Origin: JAWKTV01 sp041398905
Lineage (GTDB): Bacteria; Planctomycetota; Planctomycetia; Planctomycetales; Planctomycetaceae
Assembly (NCBI GenBank): GCA_041398905.1
Contig: JAWKTV010000019.1
Location: forward strand, 44,043 to 108,042
DNA: 64,000 bases
Direction of reading: 5' to 3'
This document shows, piece after piece, positions 1-10,100 of this stretch. The translations under genes were made by a program, and so were the position numbers. The notes below the pieces were generated by a model. The model had not been told where the DNA came from. It did not search any database and saw only the letters and a program-made list of their open reading frames with translations. The stretch's first letter is position 1. Each line of letters starts with the position of its first letter.

Positions 1-1448
<1,448 letters not shown>

Positions 1449-1706
1449 AGGCTCACCCCGTCATCTTCATTTCAAGAGAATGCGTACCGCCGCGCGGTGG
1501 CGACTCCGCGACCGCTCAACGCGACCTCAGTGTATCGACCCGGACAATCGACGTACCGAGTCTGCTGAGCAAGCAGACCACTGTACCCGCAAACGGGTTC
1601 ACTTTCGACCGAATGACCGACATATCCGGCCTTTTCGATTCATCCGCCAGCTTCGATCGCGTCGGCTCGTTCTGCACAGTGTGCGCACGGGTCAACGGCC
1701 TTGGAA

Positions 1707-4700
1707 TCACTTCAGCCGCTTGCGAGCGCGATTCTTGGCAGCGGCGTAGATGTCGACCGATGGTTTCGCTTCAACCGGCGGCGGGGCCTGGGGCCGGGTG
1801 GGCTGGGCCGGGGTCGCCTCCGCTGGATTCGCCTCGCCAGCGGTGTTGCGAGGCGGCGTGGGCAGCCTCGACTGTCTGTCGCGTCTCGATCGCGAGAACC
1901 AGCCTGTGGCGGCTCCGCCGGCCTGAGCTGGCCGTCGTTCCGGCAGCAGCTTCTCGCGGGCATCTCCCGTGACCTCGGCGAGCTTTTCCCACAGCGACAG
2001 CCGCCGGCCAGCGATCTCGGCCAGCAGCAGCAGCAACACGGCTGTGAAGACGACCGGCAACATTGACATCGTACGAGCCGCGCGGGGCGGGTCATCGAGA
2101 ACCTCAAGTACGTCGGTCCGTGCAACTCCACCGCTGAGTTCGGCGACCTCGGCGAGGACTTCGCTGCCGATCGTGCCCGCGCCGCGCGGGTCGAACTCAG
2201 GTGAGTAGGGCAGCGTCACGACGGGGCCGCGGGTGATTCTGGGCTGCTGTCCGCCATCGCGGGGGGGCGCGATGACCATTGTGCGATAGGAGCCGGTGCT
2301 CTCCAGCCGAAACCGCGCCTCCAGCGTATCGGGACCGACCCAGGTCAACTCGGGTTCGATCGTCTGAAGCCGTTCGGTCCCGGGCGGTATCACGGCGACA
2401 CTGGGCATCTCGCCAGTCCCCTTTTCGGGCCGGTTGGGGTCGAGTTCCACCGTGACCACCGCGTCCTGCCCGGCCCGATACAGGTCGACGTAAGTGTCGG
2501 GCGGAGTGTCATCTCCCATCAGCCAGCGGGCGTGTGTGATCAGGAAGTCGTCATAGCTGTCCCAACGGCCGAACTGACCGGAGAACTGTCCATCGACTTC
2601 GAGCGTGATCGCAGCGGCGCGACCGACACCGGTGTACCAGAAGGCCGACCACGGGGCGGCGTACTCATCGGTCGAGAGCACCGCGGCGGTGGCGTCGGGC
2701 TTGAGATAGCTGAGGTTATAGCCGTCGGCGGTCGGAAAGCCGTCGCGTCCCAGTTCGACCAGTTCACCCATCAGGCGGGCGTTGGGAATCATCGTGCCGC
2801 CGATGCCATCGGGCTGCACGGCTGGGTCCTTCTCGATGAACGTGCTGCGGGCGACGCTCATGGTGTCTTCGGTGAAGAGCCGGGGCAGCTCCTTGGCGTC
2901 GTCGGTGAACATGATGTTTCCATTGCCCCGCTTCGCGATGTCCTCCAGCAGTTTGGCGTCGACGTCCTTGTTGGTGCCGAGACCGATCACGCTCACGGTC
3001 ACGCCAGCCGACTCGAACTTCTTCAACAGCGTCATGTACGCGCCTGGCTCTTCGCTGTCGTTGGCGTCCGAGAACAGGATGATGTGTTTTGTCGCCTGTT
3101 CCGCCTTGAGGACTTCGTTACCGGCGGCGACGAGCGCCTCGTAGACGAAGATGCCCCCGCCCTCGCTGCGAATGGTCTTGATCTTGCCGATGATCGCGGC
3201 GGGATCGTCGATGTCGGTCAGTGGTTGGACGACATGCGGGGCGCTGTCGACGGCGATGACGGCGATGCTGTCGCCGGGCGACAGCAGTTTGACCACTTCG
3301 GCGGTCCCGATGTTCGCCAGATCCATCTTGGTCTGGCCGCCGGCGACGGGGACCATCATCGATCCGGACCGGTCGAGGGCGACGGCGATCGCGACGCGCG
3401 TCTTGCGATGCTCTTCGCGCATCTCCATCGAGATCGGCAGGATCGGATCGAGTTCGCTGTTGTAGTAGCCCCCGGTGCCAAAGCTCCGCTTTCCTCCAGT
3501 GAGGAGCAGTCCCCCACCCAGGTCGCTGACAAACTGCGTGAGCCGCTCCATCTTCAGTCGACCGAACTCGTTCGCCGGGACGTTCTCGATGATGATCGCC
3601 CGATAGCCGTCGAGTGAGTCCTGCGTCAGCGGATGCTCGCTGGCGGCGACCACATCGACCGGCAACTGTCCGCCCCGCAGCGCGCGAACCAGGTTGTCCG
3701 GCTGGCCATCCGCGTTGAGCACCAGCAGTCGCGGGCCGGCGGCGACCCGGACGATCCCCTGACCCCGGTTGTTGTCCGACAGCGGGTCTCCGTCAACGGT
3801 CAGTCGGGCTTCGTAGTTCTTCAGTCCCCCCTGGGCGACAACGTCGCGAAACGGAATCCGATTGCCGCCGGGCAGCAGGTCGATCGTTCGCGACACGAAC
3901 GGCTCGCCATCCCGCAGCATGGTCAGCGTGCCCGTGGTGGCCCGATCACTTTGCACCTCGACGGAGAACTGAAACGGTTCGAGCGGGCCGACTTCGGCCG
4001 GCAGATTCAGCTCGCGAACGGCGACGTCGCCCGAGCGCACGACCTCGAACAACCGGTAGTCGATCGGCACTCCCAGTTCCCGCGCCCGTCGCGCGGCGAA
4101 CGTGGGCGAGGCACCGTTGCTCTCGCCATCGGAGAGCACAAGGATGCGGGCGGGGCGGTCACGATCGACCCGATCGAGGGCCGTCAGCAGCGCGTCGTTC
4201 AGGTCACTGCCATCGACGCCGACCGGCTGCACGAACGTCTTGCCGGTCAAGGCAGTCTCGCTGAGGTCGTGTTCGACCCGGCCGACCTGGCCGAACGTCA
4301 CCACCGCCGTCCGGTCACCGCGCCGACGGTTCTTCTCGACGTTCTCGATCAGCTCGGTGACACTCCTCTCCGCGCCGTCCGGCATCGATCGCGAGCGGTC
4401 GGCGACGATGATTACATCGATCCCGTCCCCACCGAGGTCCCACTCAGGTCCGGTCAATCCGAACAGCAGCAGTCCCACCAGCGCCAGCCGCAGCGCCCCG
4501 GTGACTCCGGCCGACTTCAGGTAGGGGAGGAAAAACAGCGTGAAGGGCAGCAGCACAATCGCATGTGACCAGATCGGCACCACCCAGAGCCAGTGAGCCG
4601 CCGCAATCCACACGGCGATGGGCAGCAGCCAGACCCACGCCGGGCGAAAGTTGCCCCAGCGCCAGAAGACGAACGCCAGCGGCACGGCGAGCAGCAGGAA

Positions 4701-4724
4701 CTCGGGATACTGCAACTGAATCAT
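1707..4724 (-). CDS. Membrane protein with VWA, GATase-like and second VWA domain
   Basis: An intact 1005-residue protein. Residues 1-95 hold four hydrophobic segments, as in BatA-type aerotolerance proteins. The first von Willebrand A domain starts near residue 102 with a MIDAS motif D109-R-S111-R-S113. A class I glutamine-amidotransferase-like fold follows (about 330-430), ending in the GGGLLLTGG segment. A second VWA domain has MIDAS D451-R-S453-G-S455. One more transmembrane helix near residues 900-930 leads into a Pro/Ala-rich, basic cytoplasmic tail. This architecture is common in Planctomycetota, where it is annotated as a VWA or glutamine amidotransferase protein. No catalytic Cys of a true amidotransferase is obvious, so the middle domain is probably structural. 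The function is unknown; metal-dependent ligand binding at the envelope is an inference. No MoxR or DUF58 partner is next to it. Confidence 0.88.
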   Translation of the reverse strand: MIQLQYPEFLLLAVPLAFVFWRWGNFRPAWVWLLPIAVWIAAAHWLWVVPIWSHAIVLLPFTLFFLPYLKSAGVTGALRLALVGLLLFGLTGPEWDLGGDGIDVIIVADRSRSMPDGAERSVTELIENVEKNRRRGDRTAVVTFGQVGRVEHDLSETALTGKTFVQPVGVDGSDLNDALLTALDRVDRDRPARILVLSDGESNGASPTFAARRARELGVPIDYRLFEVVRSGDVAVRELNLPAEVGPLEPFQFSVEVQSDRATTGTLTMLRDGEPFVSRTIDLLPGGNRIPFRDVVAQGGLKNYEARLTVDGDPLSDNNRGQGIVRVAAGPRLLVLNADGQPDNLVRALRGGQLPVDVVAASEHPLTQDSLDGYRAIIIENVPANEFGRLKMERLTQFVSDLGGGLLLTGGKRSFGTGGYYNSELDPILPISMEMREEHRKTRVAIAVALDRSGSMMVPVAGGQTKMDLANIGTAEVVKLLSPGDSIAVIAVDSAPHVVQPLTDIDDPAAIIGKIKTIRSEGGGIFVYEALVAAGNEVLKAEQATKHIILFSDANDSEEPGAYMTLLKKFESAGVTVSVIGLGTNKDVDAKLLEDIAKRGNGNIMFTDDAKELPRLFTEDTMSVARSTFIEKDPAVQPDGIGGTMIPNARLMGELVELGRDGFPTADGYNLSYLKPDATAAVLSTDEYAAPWSAFWYTGVGRAAAITLEVDGQFSGQFGRWDSYDDFLITHARWLMGDDTPPDTYVDLYRAGQDAVVTVELDPNRPEKGTGEMPSVAVIPPGTERLQTIEPELTWVGPDTLEARFRLESTGSYRTMVIAPPRDGGQQPRITRGPVVTLPYSPEFDPRGAGTIGSEVLAEVAELSGGVARTDVLEVLDDPPRAARTMSMLPVVFTAVLLLLLAEIAGRRLSLWEKLAEVTGDAREKLLPERRPAQAGGAATGWFSRSRRDRQSRLPTPPRNTAGEANPAEATPAQPTRPQAPPPVEAKPSVDIYAAAKNRARKRLK

Positions 4725-4874
4725 GCGGGCATCCGGCCGGTATCGGGAGCAGCAGCCGCCACGCGAACGCGTCCGGCATCACTCTAAAGTCGCAGGATCG
4801 CAGTTGATCTACAAGCTCAAACCATGCTGCGACAGAACCGCGCCAGTACGCAATGAACATTTGCGCGCACGACG

Positions 4875-4903
4875 CAGGCCCGGCGTCGTTGACGCCGGGC
4901 CTG
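4875..4903 (-). terminator. Stem-loop downstream of efp
   Basis: A perfect 13-bp inverted repeat (4875-4887 with 4891-4903) with a 3-nt loop lies 27 bases after the efp stop codon. There is no T-run on either side, so it may stop transcription weakly, act as a 3' RNA stabiliser, or serve the convergent side as well. Confidence 0.6.
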
Positions 4904-4929
4904 AATCACGAGTGCGATCGACGAGTGGT

Positions 4930-5493
4930 TTACGCCCGGCCGAGGTACTCGCCGGTCTCGACCTGGATCTTGACTTTCTCACCAGCGGTGATGAACGCGG
5001 GCACCTGAATCTCGGCGCCGGTTTCGACGGTGGCCGGCTTGGTGACGTTGGTGGCGGTGTTCCCCTTCGCGGCCGGGTCGGTCTGCGTGATTTCGAGGAT
5101 CACGTTCTTCGGGGGAGTGATCCCGATGACGGTGTCGTTCCAGTACATCAGGCCGCACTCGGTCCCTTCCTTGATGAACCGCATCTGATCGCCGCAGACG
5201 TCCGCGGCTATCGAGACCTGCTCGAAGCTGTCGTTGTCCATGAAGATGGAGGCGGAACCGTCGAAGTACGAGTACATGCCGTTGGCGTTGCGAACATCGG
5301 CCGCCTCGGCCCCGTCACCACTGCGAAACGTGATGTCGAGGTTGGTCCCGGTGAGCAGGTTCCGCAGGCGCGTCTTGTACAGCGCCTGCCCCTTGCCCGG
5401 CTTCACGAAGTTGCACTCAATCATTTCGAAAGGCTGTCCCTCGTGCAGGATTTTCAAGCCTTTGCGAAACTCACCAGCGTTGATATTTGCCAT
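4930..5493 (-). CDS. efp: Translation elongation factor P
   Basis: EF-P binds between the P and E sites of the ribosome and relieves stalling at polyproline stretches. The 187-residue length is the usual family length. The start at 5493 gives MANINAGEFRKGLK, which matches the family N-terminus; the open frame continues upstream but has no family similarity there. The acceptor loop reads KPGKGQALYK, with Lys34 in the PGKGQ position that EpmA/EpmB modify with beta-lysine in E. coli. The neighbouring divergent gene at 5753-6801 is EpmB, which supports that modification here; EpmA is not in the window. A strong stem-loop follows the stop codon. The frame is intact. Confidence 0.97.
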   Translation of the reverse strand: MANINAGEFRKGLKILHEGQPFEMIECNFVKPGKGQALYKTRLRNLLTGTNLDITFRSGDGAEAADVRNANGMYSYFDGSASIFMDNDSFEQVSIAADVCGDQMRFIKEGTECGLMYWNDTVIGITPPKNVILEITQTDPAAKGNTATNVTKPATVETGAEIQVPAFITAGEKVKIQVETGEYLGRA

Positions 5494-5752
5494 GAAAAGT
5501 ATCCAATAGTGTGCCGCGTACGATCGTCGACGCAGAACGGAAGTCGGATGAGCCGACTCGCCGCGGTCCCTGGTTACCCCAGTCCGGCGGCAGGATAGCA
5601 GACGCTCACAGGACTGGAAGGGAGAGCGGTTCTGTTGCGCGGTGCGGCGGTTTCGCGTGCACATCTCGCTCGTCTGCCGGTTCGTGTGATGCGGGATTGA
5701 GGTTGGTGTTGAGGGCGGACGGGCAGGTCTGTCCGGCCGACGGAGTGAATGG

Positions 5753-6801
5753 TTGACAGGTTGGCTGGGCGAATCACGCCGGCCCACGGGGTGTGCGTTG
5801 CCGACGACCGAATCGATCCCCGCTACTGAACACTGGCGACGCTCGCTGGCCGACGCGATTCGGGACGTCGACGAATTGTGGGAGCTGCTGCGTCTGCCTC
5901 CGTCGCTGCTGGCCGATGCGCGCCGCGCGGCGGAACAGTTTCCGCTGGTCGTCCCCGCAGCTATCTGGCCCGGATGCGCCACGGTGACCCGCACGATCCA
6001 CTCTTGTTGCAGGTGCTGCCGGCGGGCGCGGAACTTGCGACGCAGACTGGGTTTGTGGATGATCCGGTCGGCGATGCCGCCGCGAAGCGGGCGCCCGGTC
6101 TGCTGCACAAGTACCACGGCCGTGCACTGCTGATCGCCGCCCGCGAGTGCGCCGTCCACTGCCGCTATTGCTTTCGGCGACATCATCCCTACGAATCGGA
6201 ACCCGTCCGCCAGGCCGACTGGGACCCCGCATTCGCGGTCATCGCCGCCGATGAATCGCTCGACGAAGTCATCCTCAGCGGCGGCGATCCGCTCTTGCTC
6301 TCCGACCGCCGCCTCCGACAACTGATCGACCGTCTCGCCTCGATTACGCATCTGCGGCGGCTCCGCCTGCACACGCGACTGCCGATCGTGCTGCCCGATC
6401 GCGTCACGGACACGCTGCTCAATCTCCTGCGATCGACGCGGCTGACGCCCGTGATGGTCGTGCATGCCAACCATCCGGCGGAGATTGCGGACGATTGCTC
6501 GACCTCGCTGGACGCTCTCCGCCGGGCCGGCATCACGCTGCTCAATCAAACGGTGCTGCTGCGGGGCATCAACGATCATGCGGACACTCTCGCGGAGCTT
6601 TCGACGCGACTCGTGAATCACGGCGTGATGCCTTATTATCTGCACCAGCTCGACCGCGTGGCTGGAGCCGCCCACTTTGAAGTGTCCGTGGACGAAGGTC
6701 GGGCACTCGTGAGTGAGCTGCGCCGGCGACTGCCGGGCTACGCGGTACCGCGTTACGTCGCCGAGATCGCGGGCGAAATGAGCAAGCGTGTGATCGATTG
6801 A
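5753..6801 (+). CDS. epmB: EF-P lysine 2,3-aminomutase, radical SAM (frame-broken)
   Basis: A radical-SAM aminomutase that isomerises (S)-alpha-lysine to (R)-beta-lysine for attachment to EF-P. The N-terminal part WRRSLADAIRDVDELWELL is the family start and lies in one frame. After the C4 run at 5953-5956 the gene continues one frame over with RSYLARMRHGDPHDPLLLQV, so one C is probably missing from the sequence. The iron-sulfur motif C-x3-C-x2-C is visible (ECAVHCRYCFRR, about 6146-6181). The SGGDPLLL and HTRLPIVLP segments are typical of the KamA/EpmB family. The short length and the absence of the long KamA C-terminal region favour EpmB over catabolic lysine aminomutase. The start is uncertain: a TTG at 5753 is the longest choice and internal TTG codons are possible. 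It is divergent from efp across about 260 bases. Confidence 0.92.
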
Positions 6802-6900
6802 CGCACCGTGGGGGCTTGGCTCCCGGCGATCGGGCCTCGTTCGGGAGGCCGGCTTTCCAGGGGATCGTGACTGCGGGATGTCTGTTGCGGGGAAGGGGTC

Positions 6901-7863
6901 ATGTCGCAGTCACTTGCCGAATACGCCGAGTCGCTCGCCGCGCGCCCGGGCCTGATCTGGCCGAAGCCGCCCGCGGTCCGGCCGATTCAGGCCACGCCGA
7001 CTCTGAAGCCACTCGGGAACGTGCGGGCGGTCGCCTGGAACCTGTACGGCACACTCCTGCGGATCGACACCGGCCAGTTGCATCTGCTGCACCCCCAGCC
7101 ACTGCGAATGCAGGTCGCGCTGCAGAAGACGATCGACGAGTTCCGAATGTGGCACAGTATGTCCCGCAAGCCGGGGCAACCCTGGGAGTACCTGCTCCAG
7201 CAGTACACCGCTCTGATCGAAGGGGCCCAACTGACGTCACCCGCCAGGAAGGGGGACATCCCCCAGGTGGACGCCACGGCGATCTGGGACAAGCTGATCG
7301 AGCGACTGGAACGGAACGAGTACCAATGGGACCGCGACAAACTCGGTGATCGCGCCGATCTGGCGCTCAAGGTCGCCTATTTCTTCCACACCAGCCTGCA
7401 AGGGGTCGCACCGGCCGACGGTGCCGCTGAGGTCCTGACGCGGCTCGCTACGGGCAGGGTCCGGCAGGCGCTGCTCTCGGACGCTCAGTCGTTCAGCGAA
7501 GTTCAGACATTGCGGGCCTTTTCGGACCAGCGTAACATTCCGCCCGTGCGGCAGATCTGGCGGAGTCCCTGTTCGGTCGTGTCGATCGTGACTGGCGTCC
7601 GCAAACCATCGAACTCGATGTTCGAGACGGCGGTTCAACAGTGGCGGGACGGCGGACTCGAACCGTCACAAGTGCTGTACGTCAGCCACCAGTTGCGGGA
7701 TGACCTCGCGGTCGCCCGGCGTTGGGGGTTTCGCACGGCATTGGTTGTCGCCGATGCCAACTGCACGCAGGTCGACAAGCAGGATGTCCGTTCGACGGAG
7801 TTGCGTCCCGATCGGCTCTTGACCGACCTTCGACAGATTGTTGACTTACTGACCATTGATTGA
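6901..7863 (+). CDS. HAD-like protein lacking the nucleophilic Asp
   Basis: An intact 320-residue protein with the outline of a haloacid-dehalogenase-like hydrolase. The motif I region reads VAWNLYGTLL. Canonical members have Asp exactly where Asn47 stands (hhhDxYGTL), so the phospho-acceptor is missing. A motif II-like LLSDAQSF, a motif III-like RKPSNSMFETAV and a motif IV-like YVSHQLRDDLAVARRWGFRTALV follow in the right order and spacing. The middle (about 60-170) is a long cap-like insertion. The start is supported by a GGAAGGGG purine run just before the ATG. It is followed by fabZ on the same strand after 78 bases. It may be a non-catalytic HAD homologue or a binding protein; the true role is unknown. 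Confidence 0.72.
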   Translation: MSQSLAEYAESLAARPGLIWPKPPAVRPIQATPTLKPLGNVRAVAWNLYGTLLRIDTGQLHLLHPQPLRMQVALQKTIDEFRMWHSMSRKPGQPWEYLLQQYTALIEGAQLTSPARKGDIPQVDATAIWDKLIERLERNEYQWDRDKLGDRADLALKVAYFFHTSLQGVAPADGAAEVLTRLATGRVRQALLSDAQSFSEVQTLRAFSDQRNIPPVRQIWRSPCSVVSIVTGVRKPSNSMFETAVQQWRDGGLEPSQVLYVSHQLRDDLAVARRWGFRTALVVADANCTQVDKQDVRSTELRPDRLLTDLRQIVDLLTID

Positions 7864-7941
7864 CAGACGCTTCGGGGCCTCCTCGCGGCCGCGAAGCACC
7901 CACCGATTCAGCCTTTCCAGTCGCGTACTGCGGAGTCGCTC

Positions 7942-8457
7942 ATGCCACCGCCGTTGATGTTTGAATACGACAAGCTGAACTACGATCGTCCGCAGTTCTC
8001 GCTCGACCAGATCCGCCAGGTCAATCCCCAGCGCCACGAGATGGAGATGCTCTCGGGCATCGTGATGGTCTCGCACGATCCGCTCGCGATCGTCGGCTTC
8101 AAAGACCTCACCGAAGACGAGTTCTGGGTGAAGGGGCACATGCCCGGTTACCCTCTGATGCCCGGTGTGCTGATCTGCGAAGCCGCCGCCCAACTGGCCG
8201 GCTTCTACGCTCGCAAGTACGACGTCCTCAAAGCGGGCGACTACATCGGCTTCGGCGGAATGGACAAAGTCACCTTCCGGGCACCGATTTATCCCCCCTC
8301 ACGCATGATCATCGGCTGCATCGGCGGCAGAATTCGTCCGAAGATGCGCGCCGAGTTCGAGTTCCAGGCGATCGTCGATGGGACGGTCGTCGCGCACGGA
8401 TCGATCATCGGAGTCCCGATCAACCGCAGCCAAAGCGTCTCGGCACGCCGCCCGTGA
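7942..8457 (+). CDS. FabZ-like 3-hydroxyacyl-ACP dehydratase
   Basis: A hotdog-fold dehydratase of 171 residues. The active-site segment GHMPGYPLMPGVLICEAAAQ matches the FabZ signature, with the catalytic His in GHMPG and the catalytic Glu in CEAAAQ. In FabZ these residues dehydrate (3R)-hydroxyacyl-ACP to trans-2-enoyl-ACP in type II fatty acid synthesis. The core GFGGMDKVTFRAPIYP corresponds to the family's KVRFR-type strand. An N-terminal extension of about 25 residues (FEYDKLNYDRPQFSL) is longer than in E. coli FabZ. This kind of extension is seen in planctomycete paralogues, so it may serve a specialised lipid rather than bulk fatty acid synthesis. The frame is intact. Confidence 0.87.
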   Translation: MPPPLMFEYDKLNYDRPQFSLDQIRQVNPQRHEMEMLSGIVMVSHDPLAIVGFKDLTEDEFWVKGHMPGYPLMPGVLICEAAAQLAGFYARKYDVLKAGDYIGFGGMDKVTFRAPIYPPSRMIIGCIGGRIRPKMRAEFEFQAIVDGTVVAHGSIIGVPINRSQSVSARRP

Positions 8458-8490
8458 GTCGCTGCGCCAGAGCCGCCGCAAACAGTCAAC

Positions 8491-9917
8491 GTGTTCGCCC
8501 AGTGCGGCCGCCGCGTTGACACTCTTTTCCTGCTCATGCTCCTTCCAGTCCATCGCTCGCTCGAATCGATCGCCGCCGGCGACGCGGCGTTGGGTGAGCG
8601 GCTGTGGCGGCTGGTCACACTGCAGGACTACAACACCTGGGTACCGCTGCTGGCGACCGGACTGCTCGGCCTTGCGGCCGGAGTCGTGGGAGTTTTCATG
8701 GTGCTCCGTCGGCGGGCGCTGGTGGGGGATGTGGTTGGCCACGCGGCGCTGCCCGGCATCGTCATCGCCTTCCTGCTGATGGAACGATTCGCCCCCGGCA
8801 GCGGGCGATACGTGCCGGGACTGTTGTTTGGCACTCGTAACCGGCCTGGCGGGAGCGGCCTGTGTACTGCTGATCGACCGCTACTCGCGCGTCCGGTCCG
8901 ACGCGCGCTCGCCATCGTGCTGAGCCTGTTCTACGGCGGAGGAACGGTGCTGCTTTCGATCGCGCAGCAGATGGATGGAGCCGGCCCGGCCGGGCTCCGC
9001 GACTACCTTTATGGACGAACCGCCGCACTCGTCGGGGTCGACATCGCCATTTCCTCGGTCATGGCCATCGTCGTGTCGGCGGTGGTCGTCCTGCTGCATA
9101 GAAACCTGGCGGTGCTCTGTTTCGATGAAGGCTTCGCCGCCTCGATCGGCCTGCCGGTCCGCTCACTCGATGTCCTGCTGCTGACGTTGGCGGCCTGTGT
9201 GGCGATCGTCGGTATGAAGACCGTCGGACTCGTCCTGGTGGTCGCGCTATTGATTATTCCCGCCGCCGCCGCGCGGTTCTGGACGGACGACATCCGTCGT
9301 ATGACGCTGATTGCTGGCCTCATTGGTGGTGGCAGCGGCATTGCGGGGGTGGCCGCCAGCAGCCTCGCCTCCCGCATCGCCGCCGGGCCAACCGTCGTGC
9401 TCATGGGAACGTTCGTGTTCGTCCTCAGTCTGCTGTTCGGCGCGCGGCGGGTATCGTCTGGAGTTGGCGCGTCCAACGGGAACTGCGACTCCGTACGGCG
9501 CGGCAGGACTTTCTCCGTAGCTGCTACGAAGCCATCGAGTCCGCTAACGGGAACGCGCCTCCGCTGGCGACCCTGACTCACGAGTCGGTCGGGCTTGCCG
9601 CGATCCGCCGCGAGCGCTCCGGCGACGCACCCGCTGTCCGTGGGCTGGCGCGACGACTGGTTGACGAAGGACTGCTCAAGGCTGTCGGGGACGATGAGTG
9701 GCGGCTCACGGACGCTGGTGCCGCCGCCGCTGCTCGCGTGACCCGCAATCATCGCCTGTGGGAGGAGTACCTCCAGCAGTACGCCGACGCCGCCCCTGGG
9801 CACGTTCACAACGACGCCGACCTGATCGAGCATGTCCTCGATGCCGAACTCGTGACCGAACTCGAACGGCTGGTGAATGCCCGGACGCAACGGCTCCCCA
9901 CCGAACGCGGATCGTAG
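8491..9917 (+). CDS. Metal ABC permease fused to DtxR-like regulator (frame-broken)
   Basis: The N-terminal two thirds form an ABC-3 permease (ZnuB/MntB-like) that would move Zn, Mn or Fe across the inner membrane. Landmarks are VFMVLRRRALVGDVVGHAALPGI and several long hydrophobic helices ending with FVFVLSLLFG. After that, one frame over, comes about 140 residues with a winged-helix look (VRGLARRLVDEGLL, WRLTDAGAAAAARVTRNHRLWEEYL). It ends with HNDADLIEHVLDAELVTELE, which resembles the metal-binding and dimer region of DtxR/MntR/IdeR. Frame breaks near 8830, 8910 and 9450 are each repaired by one base. Start: GTG at 8491; ATG at 8536 is an alternative. No binding protein or ATPase gene is adjacent. 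The fusion reading depends on the break at 9450 being a sequencing error. Confidence 0.85.
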
Positions 9918-10100
9918 GTGTTTCGCGCCTTGCCGATGGCTTTCGCACCACGCTCACCGACCTGCTCTCGCCGCCGACCACACCGTTCGCCCACCTGCCA
10001 TCGGCCACCTTGGAGTCGATCCCCCGCGTGCGATACGATGCTGCGGCTGATCTTTCGTGGCGACGGATTGTCGCCGGTTCGCCTGTGGTGTGGTTGATAC

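Noticed and set aside
2532..3617. A plus-strand frame of about 360 codons inside the VWA protein gene
   Set aside because: Antisense to well-defined VWA and GATase-like domains; composition artefact.
4930..6675. A 581-codon N-terminally extended EF-P
   Set aside because: The extension is antisense to epmB and has no similarity; the natural EF-P start is at 5493.
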